Below, one piece after another: positions 50,336-63,907 of a DNA stretch of 64,000 nt (its first letter is position 1; each line of letters begins with the position of its first letter). Under the pieces are notes generated by a model that saw only the letters and a program-made list of their open reading frames with translations, searched no databases and was not told the DNA's origin. This DNA is from Synchiropus splendidus (lineage: Eukaryota; Chordata; Actinopteri; Syngnathiformes; Callionymidae). The DNA is taken from the NCBI RefSeq assembly GCF_027744825.2, contig NC_071349.1:8402001-8466000 (forward strand), written 5' to 3'. The position numbers were made by a program, and so were the translations under genes.

Positions 50336-53085
50336 CTAGAACCTCAAAGTTGCTGAACGCTGCTGAAGTTTTACAGCTGCTAGTGTCATGCTATCGTTTA
50401 ATTTTGGGAACACCTGTGCCAGAATGAGGAGTTTTAATTGATCCTGGGACAAAATGGTACAGAGACAGCGATGCATTGCTGCCTCTTGTCTTCAATTGTG
50501 GAAGGGTTACATCCTTTTCTAACTTGCCTTGGTGATGGCTACAGTTTAGAAGCAGAAAAGCAGCTCTTGACAGAGACACAAATCCTTTGAAGGATCTGTA
50601 GATCCATGACTGTAACCCAGAACACCGGACTGGTGAGACAGTAGATGGATGAAGAAGAGGAGGACAACCATGGGGGTGGATGTGGTAAAGATGTGTGACC
50701 AGGTAAGGTGAAGATGAAGGAGTCTGACCTCGACACACGGAAGCAGCGAGTGTGAGCCTCTGAAAGTAAACACAGTTATGATGCTCTTTCACTTTTGAAG
50801 CATGTTACTCAGGATCTGGAGGAAAGTTCATGACGGCATCCACTGCTGCAATAAAGACCTCCTTGAGCAAGGGTTGCCCGTAGCAACCGTCTCATATGGA
50901 TCTCATCAGTGTTTGCTCTCCAGCGACGTCGAGAGGATTTCAAGTTTGTGTGAAAGGAAACATGGGTGTAACTCTTTGATGCTGTGAATTCAAGATTTCA
51001 GACTGAATTTGGCTGCTAACAATGTTTGGCTATACCTTGTATTTTGGCTTAAACCAGAGAAGATTTGTGTTTTAGATCAGGGTGATAAAAAAAGGGTGAT
51101 AAAAAAAGGAACCATTGTCATTAAACAAAAAGCTGCAGCACTGTTTCTATAGCGACAAATGCTCTGGTTAATAATGTCTGGGATGACTTGCGTCGAAGAG
51201 AAGTTCAGCCGCAGTTTGGAATCCTGCAGGAACGCAGCACAACTGAAATGAATACAACAAATAATCACTGAAATTCTGGGAAATATATGCCTGCAAATGA
51301 AACATTATTTGGAATTTGTGATCTAAGTTGGAATGATTTCATATATGAAACATAAAAAGGCAAGTGAAAACTGTTTTAAATAAAGTTCAGGGTTGGAGTC
51401 ACATGTCCTCTCATACACATATAAAAAAATCTAGTCAAGTCTAGTCAATTTTGCATATCTGGAGCCACTTTTTCCAATCTTTCCCAGCCCACTGTTACTA
51501 GAAGAGCAGTCAGAAACCAGAGAAAAGCCTGTGGCTCCTCTTAAATAAACCCTGCAGCTCATCAGAATCTGCTGCTCGGAGGCTCAGAAGGACTGTAACC
51601 ACGCAGCACTGCAGAGTTCTTCATACATATTTCCTCCGGTGTAACCCGTGGATTAGAACTCTTGGGGTAACAATGTGGGTTTGACATGTTTTTGGTTTGA
51701 TCTTTGCTTCGCTGAATATCTGGGTGAGCTCACTTCCCTAGTGCTTTAGCCAAGACCCTGTTGAGACCCTAACAACGGAGACAGAGGCTGAGCTGAATCC
51801 AGGAGCATAAATCCATCAGTCATGTCAGGAAACTGTCAAAATTTCTTCAAAATAAATTGCAACTGAAATGCTTTCATTTGAACAAACTCACTGGTCTTGG
51901 TCTCAACAGACTACATAACTACAGTGCCCTAACTGAGGAGCAAAACCATATTGTCAAGTTTCTCTGGTTCAAACCAGAGAAAAAATGCATTCGTGGGTTG
52001 TTTTTTTGCTATTACTGTGGTTATTTTATTTAACAAATATGACCCAGAACCACCATCTACAGACTCCCAGGGCCATGCTGGGAAAATGAAGGAGCTTCTT
52101 CTTTATATGAAATAGAAATCATTTCCTATTTTCAGTGAGCAAGTACCCTCCCTGAAGAGCAGGTCTGCGATGACGAAAAATGAAAATGCTTCTGTTGTCT
52201 GAGTCAACGCTCTGCAACATAATAGAAGATGCTTGCAGTTGCAGCATGTGCAAACCATTGTGCTGAGCAGTCAAGGTCACAAGTTACAAAAAGAAGGGGA
52301 CACCAAACCCAAGAACCGTCGACTTGAAGCAGACTCCGATCCAATTCAATTTCTCACTCCACTGCTTCCTGGTTCATTTGAAGATTGATCTTAAAGACGT
52401 TTGCAACCTTCGACGGCGTGAATCGAGAGCTTCAAGGTCACGCATGTTTGAAGCCAGGAAGGAATTCATCAAAGAGCTTCAGCTCCTCCTGATGCTGATG
52501 TTTTGCCTGTGTCTGTCTGTCTGTTTAGTCAGCCTTTACTTTACATCGCTGTTTATTTTAACTTAAAATAGATCTGAGCTTTTCAACTGAGACCAAGTAG
52601 GTAAAATATTTTTTGGAGGTGCTGCTTCTACTGGGCCACTGACCCATTGTTTTACAGTAACGTATTAATGAGGTTGACAAAACAACCTTTCAAACTCCAG
52701 CTTCCCATCCATGCATCGGCTGTGGGCTTTTTCTCCGAGGATGAAGAGGACTGGAGTGTTTCCATGGTAACCAGGAATGAGAGAAACCCAGCTGCAGCTA
52801 TTTGGGGCACCATCTAATTCATATTGACTACTATTCCGCCTGGTTCTGGGAATAAGTTCATCCACAGCCTTCGGGGGGAGATGGTGTCTCGCTGTGATAA
52901 GAATATTGAAGATGAAGCAGGCGGGAGGCGGGGGAGGCGGGTGGTGATGGAGGGAGTCGGAACCCTAGTTTTGGGATTCTTCTTGTGCGCCCGGTTCAGA
53001 ATTTCATGAATGATGAATTATTGATTCACCTGAGTTTTTACCATCGCAACATGGATTCATAACATTGAAGATAACAGACACGCAC
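50336..53085. other. Non-coding DNA without recognised genes
   Basis: Short open frames only. A small direct duplication (gggtgataaaaaaa twice) is at about 51080-51109. No RNA gene, CpG island or long inverted repeat was seen. Confidence 0.45.
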
Positions 53086-53089
53086 ACAG

Positions 53090-53660
53090 GTTTGTAGCCT
53101 GATCTTTGTGGGGATCTCTCATTGCCATAACCCGTTCCCCAGCCTCTCATCCCAATCCATACCATCCAAAACGCATGGCGAAATTGAACCAGAAATCTGA
53201 ACTAAACCTAAAGCTAGTTATTATGATCTTGTTGTTTTGAAGCCCTCAAATTGAGGCTTGCGGGGTCCAACGAAAGGGTCCCACAAGAGGGTGTTTTCCC
53301 CAAAACTGGACCTCACTAGGATAGATATGCTTAAACAAACACACTCATACACACATCAACCCCCCAAAACGCACATACACGTATTTCTTTCCTTGTGGGG
53401 ACATTGTGAGGTTTCACATTGCCAGCCTCTCCCCTAAAGCTAACCATCCAAAACACATGGCTAAACTGAACCAGGACTCTTAACCAGACTGAAAGCCAGA
53501 TATAATGACCCAGTTATTTTGATGTCGTCGTCCTCAAATTGAGGCTTAACCTCGTGGGGTCCAGCCAAATGTCCCCACAAAATCATACAGTCACAAGTGT
53601 TTTGTCAAGAATTGGCCCCCACAAAGTAGGATAAACAACCCCCGCCCACACACACACATC
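53090..53660. repeat. Tandem pair of GGGGACATT-type dispersed repeats
   Basis: Two diverged copies lie head to tail, about 53090-53340 and 53380-53660. Shared ordered blocks are tgtgggga, a catccaaaacrcatggc word, gaaccagraa-like text, cctcaaattgaggctt, and ggggtccaRc leading to a gtccc end. A third copy is in pls1 intron 6 near 4815-4945. (CA)n-rich joints flank the copies. Confidence 0.7.
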
Positions 53661-54619
53661 AACCTAACCAGTGAGATAGAAACCAGAGCCAGTGACCATT
53701 AAACGTTTCATCCTCGATGACTCAGAATCAGCCAACCAATCGCTTTTTGAGCTGAGAGACTCACTGATAAAAGAAGTTTCAAGTCTCCACCTCCGGCAGA
53801 CAAGTTAAGGGTTGAAACTCACATGAGACATCAAAGCTTGCTTCAGACCTGTGTGAAAAATAAAGACTTGAACGTTGGGAAGCTGTTGACTGGAGAGCAG
53901 CACACACAACGAGAATGAAGCTGCGAAAATCTGCGAATTCTCTTATCTCTCATGAGATTATTGTTTATGTCCAACATGTTCAATGTTTCCGATCATGTGT
54001 GGGGAGAGACCATGGCTCCCGACTTGAACTGTGGAACATAATGAAGCTAGTTAAGAGGCCGACTTTGAAACAAGCTTTTTATCTTCAGGAGTAAATCTCA
54101 CTGCCATCTTCCCCTGCGCTGCTTCTTCAGCAGTCTAAGCGAGAAAAGCAACTTTTATTTGTGTTGGGGTTTTTTCTGAGTTTTTTTTTTGTGTTCCTGT
54201 CATTTAGTTATTAACATTATTTGTCCCTGATAAAAATCCCCAATCCACCATCTTCCGGTCCACTTCTAGGTTGCTTTGTCCAGTGGTTATGATGTTCCTT
54301 CTTTGCGATAGAAAACAAGAGTTTTGGATTTTGGGACGAGGATCCAGATTGTGATTATTTTAGCTCAGATTTAGAAAAATGTTCAGTGTGTACCACCATT
54401 CAATCGTGAGAGAAATGGAGTCCAGTCTTGGTTGTGACGTTCACTGTCTTGGCCTCATAAAGGTGCCTCACGATAACCTTTTGACCATCTGCACCAAGCC
54501 TTTTCTTTTCCAGCAAAGATTCTCCACGTGGTCTGGAGAAAAAAGTGATGCTCCACTAGAGATAGAGTCACCTGCACTAACTAGCCTTCTCTATAACAAA
54601 GCTTTTGGCCATACAGCGT

Positions 54620-54900
54620 CAAGACATCACTCACATCTTAGCTTCTCTCCACTGGCTGCCTGTGTCTTTTAGAATTGATTTTAAATTCTTCTGTTTGTTT
54701 TTAAAGCTTTAAATGGTCTTGCCCCTCAGTACCTAGTAGAGCTTTTAACCCTGGACGTTCCTCCGCAGTCCTGGAGGTCATCTGACCAGCTGCTCTAGAG
54801 GTACCTAAAACTAAGTGGAAGATGAGAGGAGACCAGGCTTCTCAGTCCGTGGCCCCCGGCTATGGAATGCCATCCCTCCCCATGTTAGACAGTAGGAGGT
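54620..54900 (+). mobile_element. LINE reverse-transcriptase C-terminal fragment (L2/Rex1-like), frameshifted
   Basis: Translation gives SLHWLPVSFRIDFKFFCLFL, then after a one-base shift KALNGLAPQYLVELLTLDVP and SWRSSDQLL, with a stop before RYLKLSGR. This is the well-known end of L2/Rex-type LINE proteins in fish. Internal stops and the frameshift show it is dead. Weaker LINE-like sequence may extend left to about 54380. Confidence 0.8.
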
Positions 54901-57900
54901 ATGATGTGGTAATAAAGAGTTAAAGCAGAATACAGCCACAGCGCACTCACCAGAAGAACTTACAGGGAAACAGACAGTGAGATTGACTGGATGACACACT
55001 CGCAGCTCTAAAATAAACCCTGGCTCCAGACGTCCACCATCTGTGTCTTCCTGAAGGTGGATGTGACGCAAGTTTCACTCTTGTGTGAGAACACTCTTCG
55101 CAGCCTCTTACATACTTTGCATTAGTGATGAAAGTGGAGGCAAGAGAGGAGGAACTGGGGGAGGCAGTGTGAACGCCGGGGTTAGTCGGCTGTCAGAGAG
55201 CCCCCTGAGTGGGAGCACCACGGGCAAGGTCAGTGATCGAAAATAGAACGCAACACTGATTCATGAAAGATCTGTGCGGGTCCAGAGATGAGCCATAACA
55301 AACGCTGAAATATTTATTCCAGGTGATGAAAGCCAGGGTTCCACCTGTGAGTGCTGTAGGCACCATTGGATCAGGGAGCTGTTGAAAAGTGAGCTTGTAG
55401 AAAGTTGATCCAGATTTTCTGATACGTCATTGAAGGTTATGTAACGGAGCACCGCAACATGAATACTTGAAGAGTGAGTTGCGGCATGATCAACTACAAG
55501 CTCAGCGGCGCTCACAGCAAACGTCTGCAGCGAAGACGGGTTTGTATTCTCGAGAAGACAAGTCAACACAGTGGGGATTCCTGCAGGTGTCTGTGGTTTT
55601 AGGAAGCTAGACCATCGATGAAGGTTTCAGATGAGAAGTGGTTCATCCTCTGATGCTAGTGTGGCTGCATCACTGCCGGTTGAAGGTTTGAAGTTTCCCT
55701 TAATGGAATCATTTTGGTTTGAAGCTTCAGTAGCTTCTGAAGCGTACAGTTAGAGACAAACCAACACCTGCCAAACTTCACTGGACCCGTCTTCCCAGCC
55801 ACACCGGGCCGGCCTTGTCGAGCAACACTATCTTCCTTCAATATAGTCCTGACTCCTCAGTTCCACTGGATTCTCATCCCTCAAACTTGGCTCTCTTAAT
55901 GTTGACATCCTGACCCCAAAATGGCTCCAAGTAAATCACATGAACAGCATGCGTTTTAAACACTAGGGAACCACAAGGCTCTGTAGGGGGTCATCTGTAT
56001 TTCTTGGTGTGCAGACGCTGTATGAGGGGTGTCGTGACTCTCATGACTCATAGCAGCAGTTCCACCTCTTTGTTGGTCCACACTACCGTTTGTGTCCATG
56101 TTCGCTGTTAAAGCCTCGAGGAATGTTCACCTCAAACATGATCTATAGAACTGAAGCAACAGATTTACATGTTAAATCAATACAGAGGAACGCTATAGTT
56201 CAAGAGGATGCCACAAGTTTTATGCAGCAAGGCGGCAGCTTCAGTGTATTTTGACAGTTGCCATCTCCTCTGCAGGACCTGATGTCCGCTGAGATGGCAG
56301 CGTCCAAGTCTTTTGTTGCTTTAATATTCTTCCACAGATTCTACCACGCCGATCCCCCATCTTGGGAGATGCAGGGTCGTGTTTGGTGTCAGTACCATTG
56401 GAAACCCAGGTGAGCTGCCACCAGGTGACAGACACAAGCTTTAACAACTGCTGTGCCGTCAACATTCCAAGGAGTGCGAGGGACATCGAGTCTGATCCAT
56501 GCCTCTGTGCCGCTCTGACTGATAGCAAGTGTGCGGTGAGTGCCCTGTAACATGATGGACCTGGATTCTAGACCTGGTTTACAGTGGAAACTATGGAGAC
56601 ATTGTTGGAAGGAACGTTCTGAAGACGCCTCCATGGCACCTGGTGTTCATGACATCCTCCTATAGAACCTGAGTGATCTTACTTGTTACAGAGCCGACGG
56701 AAGGCTCTTCCAAAGTTGATGGCAGTGGACATGTTTCTGGACTGTCATGACTTGTGTTTGCAGATGAGGCAGTGCTGTCAGCTCCATCAGGTGAGATCCT
56801 ATTCTCACAGGAAGAGTTTGCAAATCTCCCATCACGAATATGCAGGGATGAGGATCACCCACATTAAAATCCGAGACCGGGATTGTGGCATCTAAAAGGA
56901 TAGCTCGCCCTCTCCAGGTCTGAGGAGTTCAAGTGTCTCGGGTCTTGTAAGTGAGGGAAGAACTGAGGATGAGAGCGAGATGAAGATCCATGGTCATTGA
57001 CACTCTTACAGTCTGCTGTGGTGAAAACAAGACCTGCACCAAGTGGCTTGTTCTGCGTGCCAACTCGCTGCTGCCATCACGGGCACTTCTGTGCTCCAAA
57101 CAAGAACTGGAGGAGGCTTCGGAGGATAGGGACAAGTGGCTCTCTCTGCTTCAGATGCTGGCCATGTGACCCAACATGAAGGGTCACGCACATGAAAAAT
57201 GTGTAGCAGATGATGGTAAAATGATGGATAAACAACTGGACCAAATTTTGGATATAAAAGTAATGTATGAAATGCAATGACAGAAAACAAAGGAAAGAAA
57301 TAGATGTGTGACAACAAGCTGAATAAACATCCACTGACAAGATACGAGGTTTGAGTGTTTTAAATTATGATCCCACAAAATCAATGAATGAAAATGAATG
57401 TGAAATTCTGAGGCTTGTAACAGAAAACATAATTCAGGACTAGGCGGGACTCAAAGAGGAGATCATCATTCAGGCTGCACAGTGGACCGACCAGGAGGGA
57501 AACCAGGACCAGCTTGGTTTATATCCCAGGAGACCCAAGAGTCTCAGAGCCGCTCAGCAAGCTAAAAACATGTTTCATCAGCCACCAGTATCAGTTTTGA
57601 CCACGGTTATTCAGCAGGAGTCTAAATAGAATGAAAGAAAGGACTGACAGTGAGAAACAAACATAGTCACGAGTTCACTTGCAAGACAGTAAGGTCAAAC
57701 TTTGTCAACCACCAGGTGAGGCACATCCACAGGTGAGAGTTAAGATACCAGGTCATCAACCATCTGAGAAGAGAACTGAAGCGATATGGTCGAGCTCTGC
57801 AGTAAAAATCACAGAGAAGGACAGGAACCATATGACAATCCCCACCAGATTACAGCATCATGAAAGATAAAACCACAGTGTTCAGCAGCAACATCTCTAA

Positions 57901-59583
57901 GAGCTACAAAGGCACTTCTTGGGGTAAATGTGTGAACATCTTACTGCTGAGCAGCAACATAACTGTGACAATGAGAGTTTCCCCTTTGCATTGCCTCATA
58001 CCACGGAACTATTACATGCAGGGAGCTACACTACAGCTGAATCATTCTAAGCGAGACACACAGTCAGTCTGATATCAACAAAACCAGATTACATGACTCT
58101 GAGTAACACAATTACCTCAGTCCCAGTGAGGCCAATGTGTCTCTCCAGCCTCTGTCCTCTTGAATCTGCCATCGAAAATAAATCATGTGATCTGTCCAGT
58201 TCTGTAATGGGGTTATGGACGCTGCCACTCAAGCTCCTGGACAGCTTTTTATTCCTGGGAAAGGAAATGTCAGACTACGTTTCCTCACCCTACTCAACTG
58301 TATATCTCGGGTTGTCATCCATGAGCAGGACCACAATCGGAATAAAGAGTGAAAATTGTTGCTGAAAGAGAAGCTCAAACATGTATAGCACCGGTCTGCA
58401 GGGTCGTGACCGCAAGAGCACACGCAGAGATTTATCGCTATCATCGAAAGCATATTAAACTAAAGCTGACGCGAGAGGTAGCTTCCTATATATTACAAAT
58501 ACAGCATACACAGTTTAACATAGCATAGTTCTATTTCCAATTTTAGCAATTAATATCAGATTGTTTTGAACTGAAAAATAACACAAAAAAATCTGTCATC
58601 TACATCAATTTTAAACTGCATTTATTTATATATATATATACAATACCTCAACAACAACTCATACCTCAGTAAAAAAGTAAAAAATTATAAGTTCAGCATC
58701 TGATATGAAAATGTTTTCTCTCACCTGGTGCAGGTGAACTTGTGCTGCACACTTGTATTTCAAGCTCATTTTGTCATGTTAAACTTATAATTTGGTGGCA
58801 CACTGGGAGTCACAGTTGCCTACTGTGAAACGCTTTAGAGACAGAACACACTATTTCAGTGTTATTTCCCTCACAGAAATAAACATCCATTCAGCAGTTT
58901 CACACAGCTGATGTTTAATTATTATGTCTCAAGATTAATAACTATTAAACTCATCCAGTGTTGCCGCAGTGAACGTGACTCATCTGTCACGAGTCAGAAG
59001 CACTGGCAACTGGGGGCATGAGGTCAACATGCCCCAAAACAAAAATATAATTGTCAAAAGTACTAAAAAATATTCTTTCTCAAGCCAACACAAACAAGCA
59101 CTGACATAAAATGTGATTTTAGATATTTATTTACTTATGTCTTAGATATAATTCTTGTTTTTTATTAGTCATTAAATTATGAAAGCATTTTTTAACTCAT
59201 ACATACCAACATATAATGTTAAATATGAACTGCATATGATGCACACTGGTCAGAAGGTATTCTTTAAAAAAAAAAATTTCAACAATTTGATCAATAATTC
59301 AGATTTGTGCGCAGCTCTTCTCGACAGGTACTGACCACTGCGAACCTCAGGGAACACCTCACAGAAGCAGCAGTTTTTCTTTGGTCAAAGGTGGATGTGT
59401 GTGATATGAAGGATGTAGTTGACCTCATAAACATAGTTAGATATAATTTATATATATTTACTTATATATAATAATATAACTTTTATTTAATTTATTGAGG
59501 TTTATGCACGATGTTTCTGGAACGCAGAGTAGCATCCCTCCATTAAAATAGATCCATAACGCGCAGTAAAACGCTCGTCATTA
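54901..59583. other. Non-coding DNA without recognised genes
   Basis: No coding exon, RNA gene or clear transposon was identified. The stretch becomes strongly AT-rich from about 58.4 kb, with a short (TA)n run near 58630. Conserved regulatory elements of a developmental neighbour cannot be excluded by eye. Confidence 0.45.

Positions 59584-59625
<42 letters not shown>
59584..59625. repeat. (AAT)14 microsatellite
   Basis: An uninterrupted run of 14 AAT units directly precedes the CpG-rich promoter region. Confidence 0.95.
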
Positions 59626-59627
<2 letters not shown>

Positions 59628-59639
59628 AGATATCGGAGT

Positions 59640-59942
59640 GTGCGAGCTGTGCGCGCTCCCGTCTTCACCCCTCCCTCTCCCGCCCGCCTGCAGGCGCATG
59701 CCCGCAGTTACTCGGTGTGTCCGCCAGGAGGCAGCTGTGTGCCGGCGAGAGGCTGAGCCGCTCCCGCTGCACCACGGCGAAGACAAAACCACCAGATGGC
59801 GGTTTAGGATTGCTGCTCTTCTCACCAGGCGCGGTTTCGCTCACTCGGACAATATTCATTAAAAAATACCCGCATGGTATTTAAACGAAAAACTATTTAT
59901 CACTTCGGAAGTCGATAAGAGAGTGGGGAATGGTCGCTGCAG
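59640..59942 (+). promoter_or_regulatory. CpG-rich promoter and first exon of a plus-strand gene (possibly stag1)
   Basis: Dense CpG contrasts sharply with the AT-rich DNA on its left. It contains an ATGGCGG YY1-type site (59796-59802) and a CGGAAGT ETS site (59906-59912). A strong splice donor at 59942 (CTGCAG|GTGAGT) ends a probable first exon. An ATG at 59930 would encode only Met-Val-Ala-Ala before the donor, so the exon may be untranslated. In human, STAG1 and SLC35G2 are divergent neighbours. With slc35g2 on the minus strand, stag1 would be expected here on the plus strand. No second exon is visible in the window, so the gene identity is only a synteny inference. Confidence 0.5.
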
Positions 59943-62900
59943 GTGAGTGTCGCGTGTTTTCGGCCGTGTTTTGTGAGGCGGGAATGGAGCACAGATTAAA
60001 GATGGTGGCCACAGAAAGGGAAGGCAGGCTGGCTGGGGGATGGGCTGCTAGCGGCAGTCTCTCTCTCTGCCTCTGTTCCATTCTAGCACGGCGGGGCCAT
60101 TAGCTCCGGAGCTAGCGCCAATATTTGGGCTACAGAAAGGGCTCGCGGTGCAAGCGGTGGTCACCGCCAGGGACTTTTGCCTTGCACTTTCTTGTCTGGT
60201 GCCGGAGTTGGACATGTCAACAAATAAAGAGACATGCAGTGTGACGTGTTTTCTTGCTCTTTAGCAGGCAGGGTTCGTAGCATCACCCTCTCCCCGCAAA
60301 CACACACTCGTCCCTGCATTATTGCTGCTTTCTTTTTCATGCAAATGTTCCGGTTCTTTGCTCAGTTGTTGCTGTTTCAGCCTTGTTATGAATCTGACAG
60401 GTACAGTGGGGAACGTGTGGCGACTTGTCCCCACTCTTTTTTTTTTGTCAGCATCTCTTTTCCTTTCAAGTTTTTTAAACCGGTGACCTTATTAAACAGG
60501 TTGTTTCGGCCATGTGTGAAAACATTCACCGTGTCAATATTTGCTTTTTCAAGTCAAATAGGCGCACATCTCTTCCCGCCCCCTTCTGTGCGGGAAACAT
60601 GAGTCATATTAAGGGGGGTGGGCTCGAATAACCCCAAACTCCTCAGGTTTACACCAAGTTCCTTTCCCCGGTGACCCATGTACTGACTGGGCGTTTGCTC
60701 TTTGGAGGTCAATCCGATGAGGGACGTTGATGTGATTTCAACCACTGTCATCGTTGTTGATGCTGCCCTTTGCTCTATGAGATGTTTCCATCCCTGTGTA
60801 CACTACATATTCACCAGGTGTAAGACTGGTCCGAGGATGCTGTAGTAGATCTGCAGCTCTAGATCATCGACTAATGTTCTGCTGAAGTAAAAATATAGAT
60901 TTTAAAACACAGACATGGCCTTAAACAGACCTTGTTTGAGTCTGCCCATTAAGATAATTCTTTGTTCAAAATGATTCCTCCAGGATTTTTTGCTGATTTT
61001 TAAACTTTGTTTGTTTTTGTTTTTTGTAGCCAAATATGTGTGATTTTGCAGCAAGACAAATTGCAGTGACTTTTTTTTTTTATATATAAATATATCATTT
61101 CTGATTCTGGAAATAAGTACCTTTGCAAATGAGCTTGTAAAAAATAAATTTGATTTTAACAAACCCCACTGTATTTGCAAAAAGCAATGAGTTTTCAAGT
61201 GCAAAGAACACACACACCCAGAAGAAGTTAAATTAAATAAGTCCATCTTTCCACCGGCTTGACTGCACATAGTGGGCTTGTTGTTTGGTTATAGATCTCC
61301 TGACAAGGGCGGTGACTGACGGAGGTTTGGATGGGCGGTGTCTGAGAGGTGAAGGTGGGGAATGTTTGTGTGAGTGTGTGTCCAGCGGCTCATTAACACA
61401 CCCAATTAAAACAGCAACAGCTGATATGTTCCATAGGGTCGTGATGTAGAGTTTCAGAAATAGATAGATCCCACAGTCAGCTGTTTGTTTACGTCCGCCC
61501 TGTATAGTGTTGGGGTGTTGCTGCGCTGCACTAGTGAGTTCTGCTTGTTAGTTCCGTCTGTTATAGATTTCAGTCATGGGAATGTGAACATTTATCAGTG
61601 GATTCAGAATGGTTCACATCTGAATCGCAACCTTTGGTGAGAATATTTGTGGGCAAAAGTGAGCGTTTGGCATCACACTTGATTTCATCTCAACAAGGAA
61701 GGAGGGAATATGATGCAGAAAGCAGACTTAAGTTATTGGTGGAATTGGCGGAAAAGTCGCATTGCAAAATTGCAGCTCCTTGCAGAACTCGCAGGGATTA
61801 GTTTGCATTGCATTAATAGTTGCGATTGCTGCGTCGCCATCTCCTGGAGGGACTGATAAATATAGAAGGTGTATTGAATTGTTAGTCAAAAGATGTATAA
61901 AAGGGCAGGTGAGGTCAGTAGCTCATTGAGCTCATATCAACGTCTGATGGATTCGACTATCTAATGCTGTATAATGGAAACAGTGCAACCTGACCATCTC
62001 AGCTGTTATTTATCTCCGGGGCTATAAAACTTTTTATGATCTCATGAATCATCAAGTCATTATGGTCTAATTCATCTGCAGCTAGAGATGGGTGGTACTC
62101 AAGCCAAGGATTTCTCTGTTTTCTTCCTGAGTAACCAGAACGCTGGCCTCAGATCAGCTTTAGAAACGTGCTACTTTGCAAAGCTCCCTGACAATGAACA
62201 AGCACATATTGTAAAGAGTAATACAGTGACATTTCCATCTTCTTGTTTCTGAGAATTTGACGGAGAAAATTGATGTGCGAGTTTCATTGCTAACCATCAG
62301 CTAATTATAGTTTAATGTAGTTTTTAAAAAAATGGCATCTATTAGATAGAACTGGTTAAAATAAGCATTTCTATCAAACATCTTCCATGTTTTGTGCTTT
62401 AACAGTATTTTTTCATGTTTTGTATTCAGAACCATTTGTGTTTCTGAGTTGCCACCAATCAAACTATGCAACACATATTCATAGAGCCACACTGTTATTG
62501 CGTATGTGTCCGATGTGTGCTGAGTATGAGACAAAATCAATATGAGGGATCGATCCACCAAGACTGCTCTGTCCTTAAACTGTGTGGCTGCCTCCAAATA
62601 CTTCCTACAGAGCGGGATCTTTAGGAGGAGTTGCTGCATCAACCATGAGAGAACAATGAACTTGTTATGACTGGCTTGTGATGCAGATTCTTGTTCAGTC
62701 CTGCGTTCCTTTCAGCTTCTCTCGTGTGTCTTAAGCTCCGGTTCAGCCATTTCATCGACATCCTATATCCTAAGCTCTCGATTGCAAGTGTTCAATTTGT
62801 GGATTTAACTCTTGCGCCATTTGATACTTGTCACTCAGCCAGAGGCAAAACAGCCCTGCTGCACTTTTGTGAGAACCATATGCTGATGAAGACACGGCTC

Positions 62901-63532
62901 AGGAGATTATGTAACACCGTTGACATTTGTCAGAGCTTGTTACACAGTGACCTGGATTCTAGATGTTTGCTATAGAAGGAAGAACAATATCTCATTTGGG
63001 GGCCTTTGCAATAGAAGCTGCCGCTGCAGAGTTCAACAACAACAACAACAAGTTATGCTTTAATTGGCCATAAAACTTTTATCTTCTCACTAATATTGAA
63101 TGGTTGCTGACTCAATAGACCCCTTACATTTCTATTTAGCAGAATATATTTTTATCTGTAAGTACGGCGCATTTTGAAAAGTGAATAATCCATGACGATG
63201 TTGTTACGTATAAGAATATATAAGAATACGTGTAAGTGTTTGTGAAACACAGAATTCTCTTCTAGCTCGGCTTGTCGGAACATGTCAGACATAAATAACA
63301 TGTCAACCAAACCACACGTTTGCTGATGTCAACAGGAAGCTGACTGTATGTTCTGCAGTTGAAAGACAGAAATACTAGGAGGAACAGTGAAACCGAGAAT
63401 TAGGGTGAGAAGAGTTGAGTTGCCATAAAAGTGGACTTTATAAGCAACAATTGATAGTTCCACTGCAGAACTGTATGCCATAAATTCACAACTGAATCAA
63501 AATATTTAAAAACATTAGAATGCATAACTGTG
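59943..63532. other. Probable first intron of the CpG-island gene, no exon recognised
   Basis: CpG-rich text fades by about 60.2 kb; beyond it the sequence is AT-rich. No coding exon was recognised on either strand up to the terminal exons of the minus-strand gene. A (CAA)n run lies near 63037-63050. Confidence 0.45.
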
Positions 63533-63560
63533 TTTATTAACTTGTTTTTCAGTGTTTATT
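63533..63560 (-). promoter_or_regulatory. Two minus-strand polyadenylation signals
   Basis: TTTATT at 63533-63538 and at 63555-63560 are AATAAA on the minus strand. They lie 100-130 bases past the stop codon of the minus-strand terminal exon and support a real gene end there. Confidence 0.5.
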
Positions 63561-63660
63561 AGCTGCTTTGCTGTTTTAGTACTTGTATATCATAGCAGAT
63601 TGATGCATCTTGTTCGCACTGCATAAAGCCAGGCGGCACTTCTCTGCTGAATGTATTGGC

Positions 63661-63907
63661 TCATTGGATAATGTGTGCAATCTTAGCCCCTGAGTCCAAC
63701 TGCTGCAGCATAGACATCAGCTCCTTTGGTGGCATCCTGACCTGTTGGAATTCTTCTGGGTCGACCTGTCAATGGACAACAGCAGGCTAGACATAGTACA
63801 CAGCAAAACTAGCTAACAATGGACTTGTTTAACTGAAGATTGCCCATTGGAGTCATTGTTCAATGCCTCCCCCATGTTGGAGTTGTCAAAATAGCGGGTG
63901 GTGGTTT
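63661..63907 (-). CDS. Last two coding exons of an unidentified gene (partial)
   Basis: In transcript order: acceptor taatccag, exon 63907-63834 (74 bases), a 68-base intron with gt-ag ends, exon 63765-63661 ending in TGA. Phases fit exactly: two bases complete a codon, 24 codons follow, then 34 codons to the stop. The peptide reads TTTRYFDNSNMGEALNNDSN, then GQSSVDPEEFQQVRMPPKEL, then MSMLQQLDSGAKIAHIIQ. It looks like a conserved hydrophilic linker plus an amphipathic helix, not random translation. Two AATAAA signals follow at the expected distance. I could not name the protein; the rest lies beyond the right edge. If the CpG island at 59.9 kb starts a long plus-strand gene, this gene is nested in its intron or overlaps it. 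Confidence 0.55.

Noticed and set aside
53089..53660. CRISPR-like or tandem array reading of the duplicated blocks
   Set aside because: Only two diverged units of about 250 bases, in a vertebrate genome; a dispersed repeat in tandem explains it.
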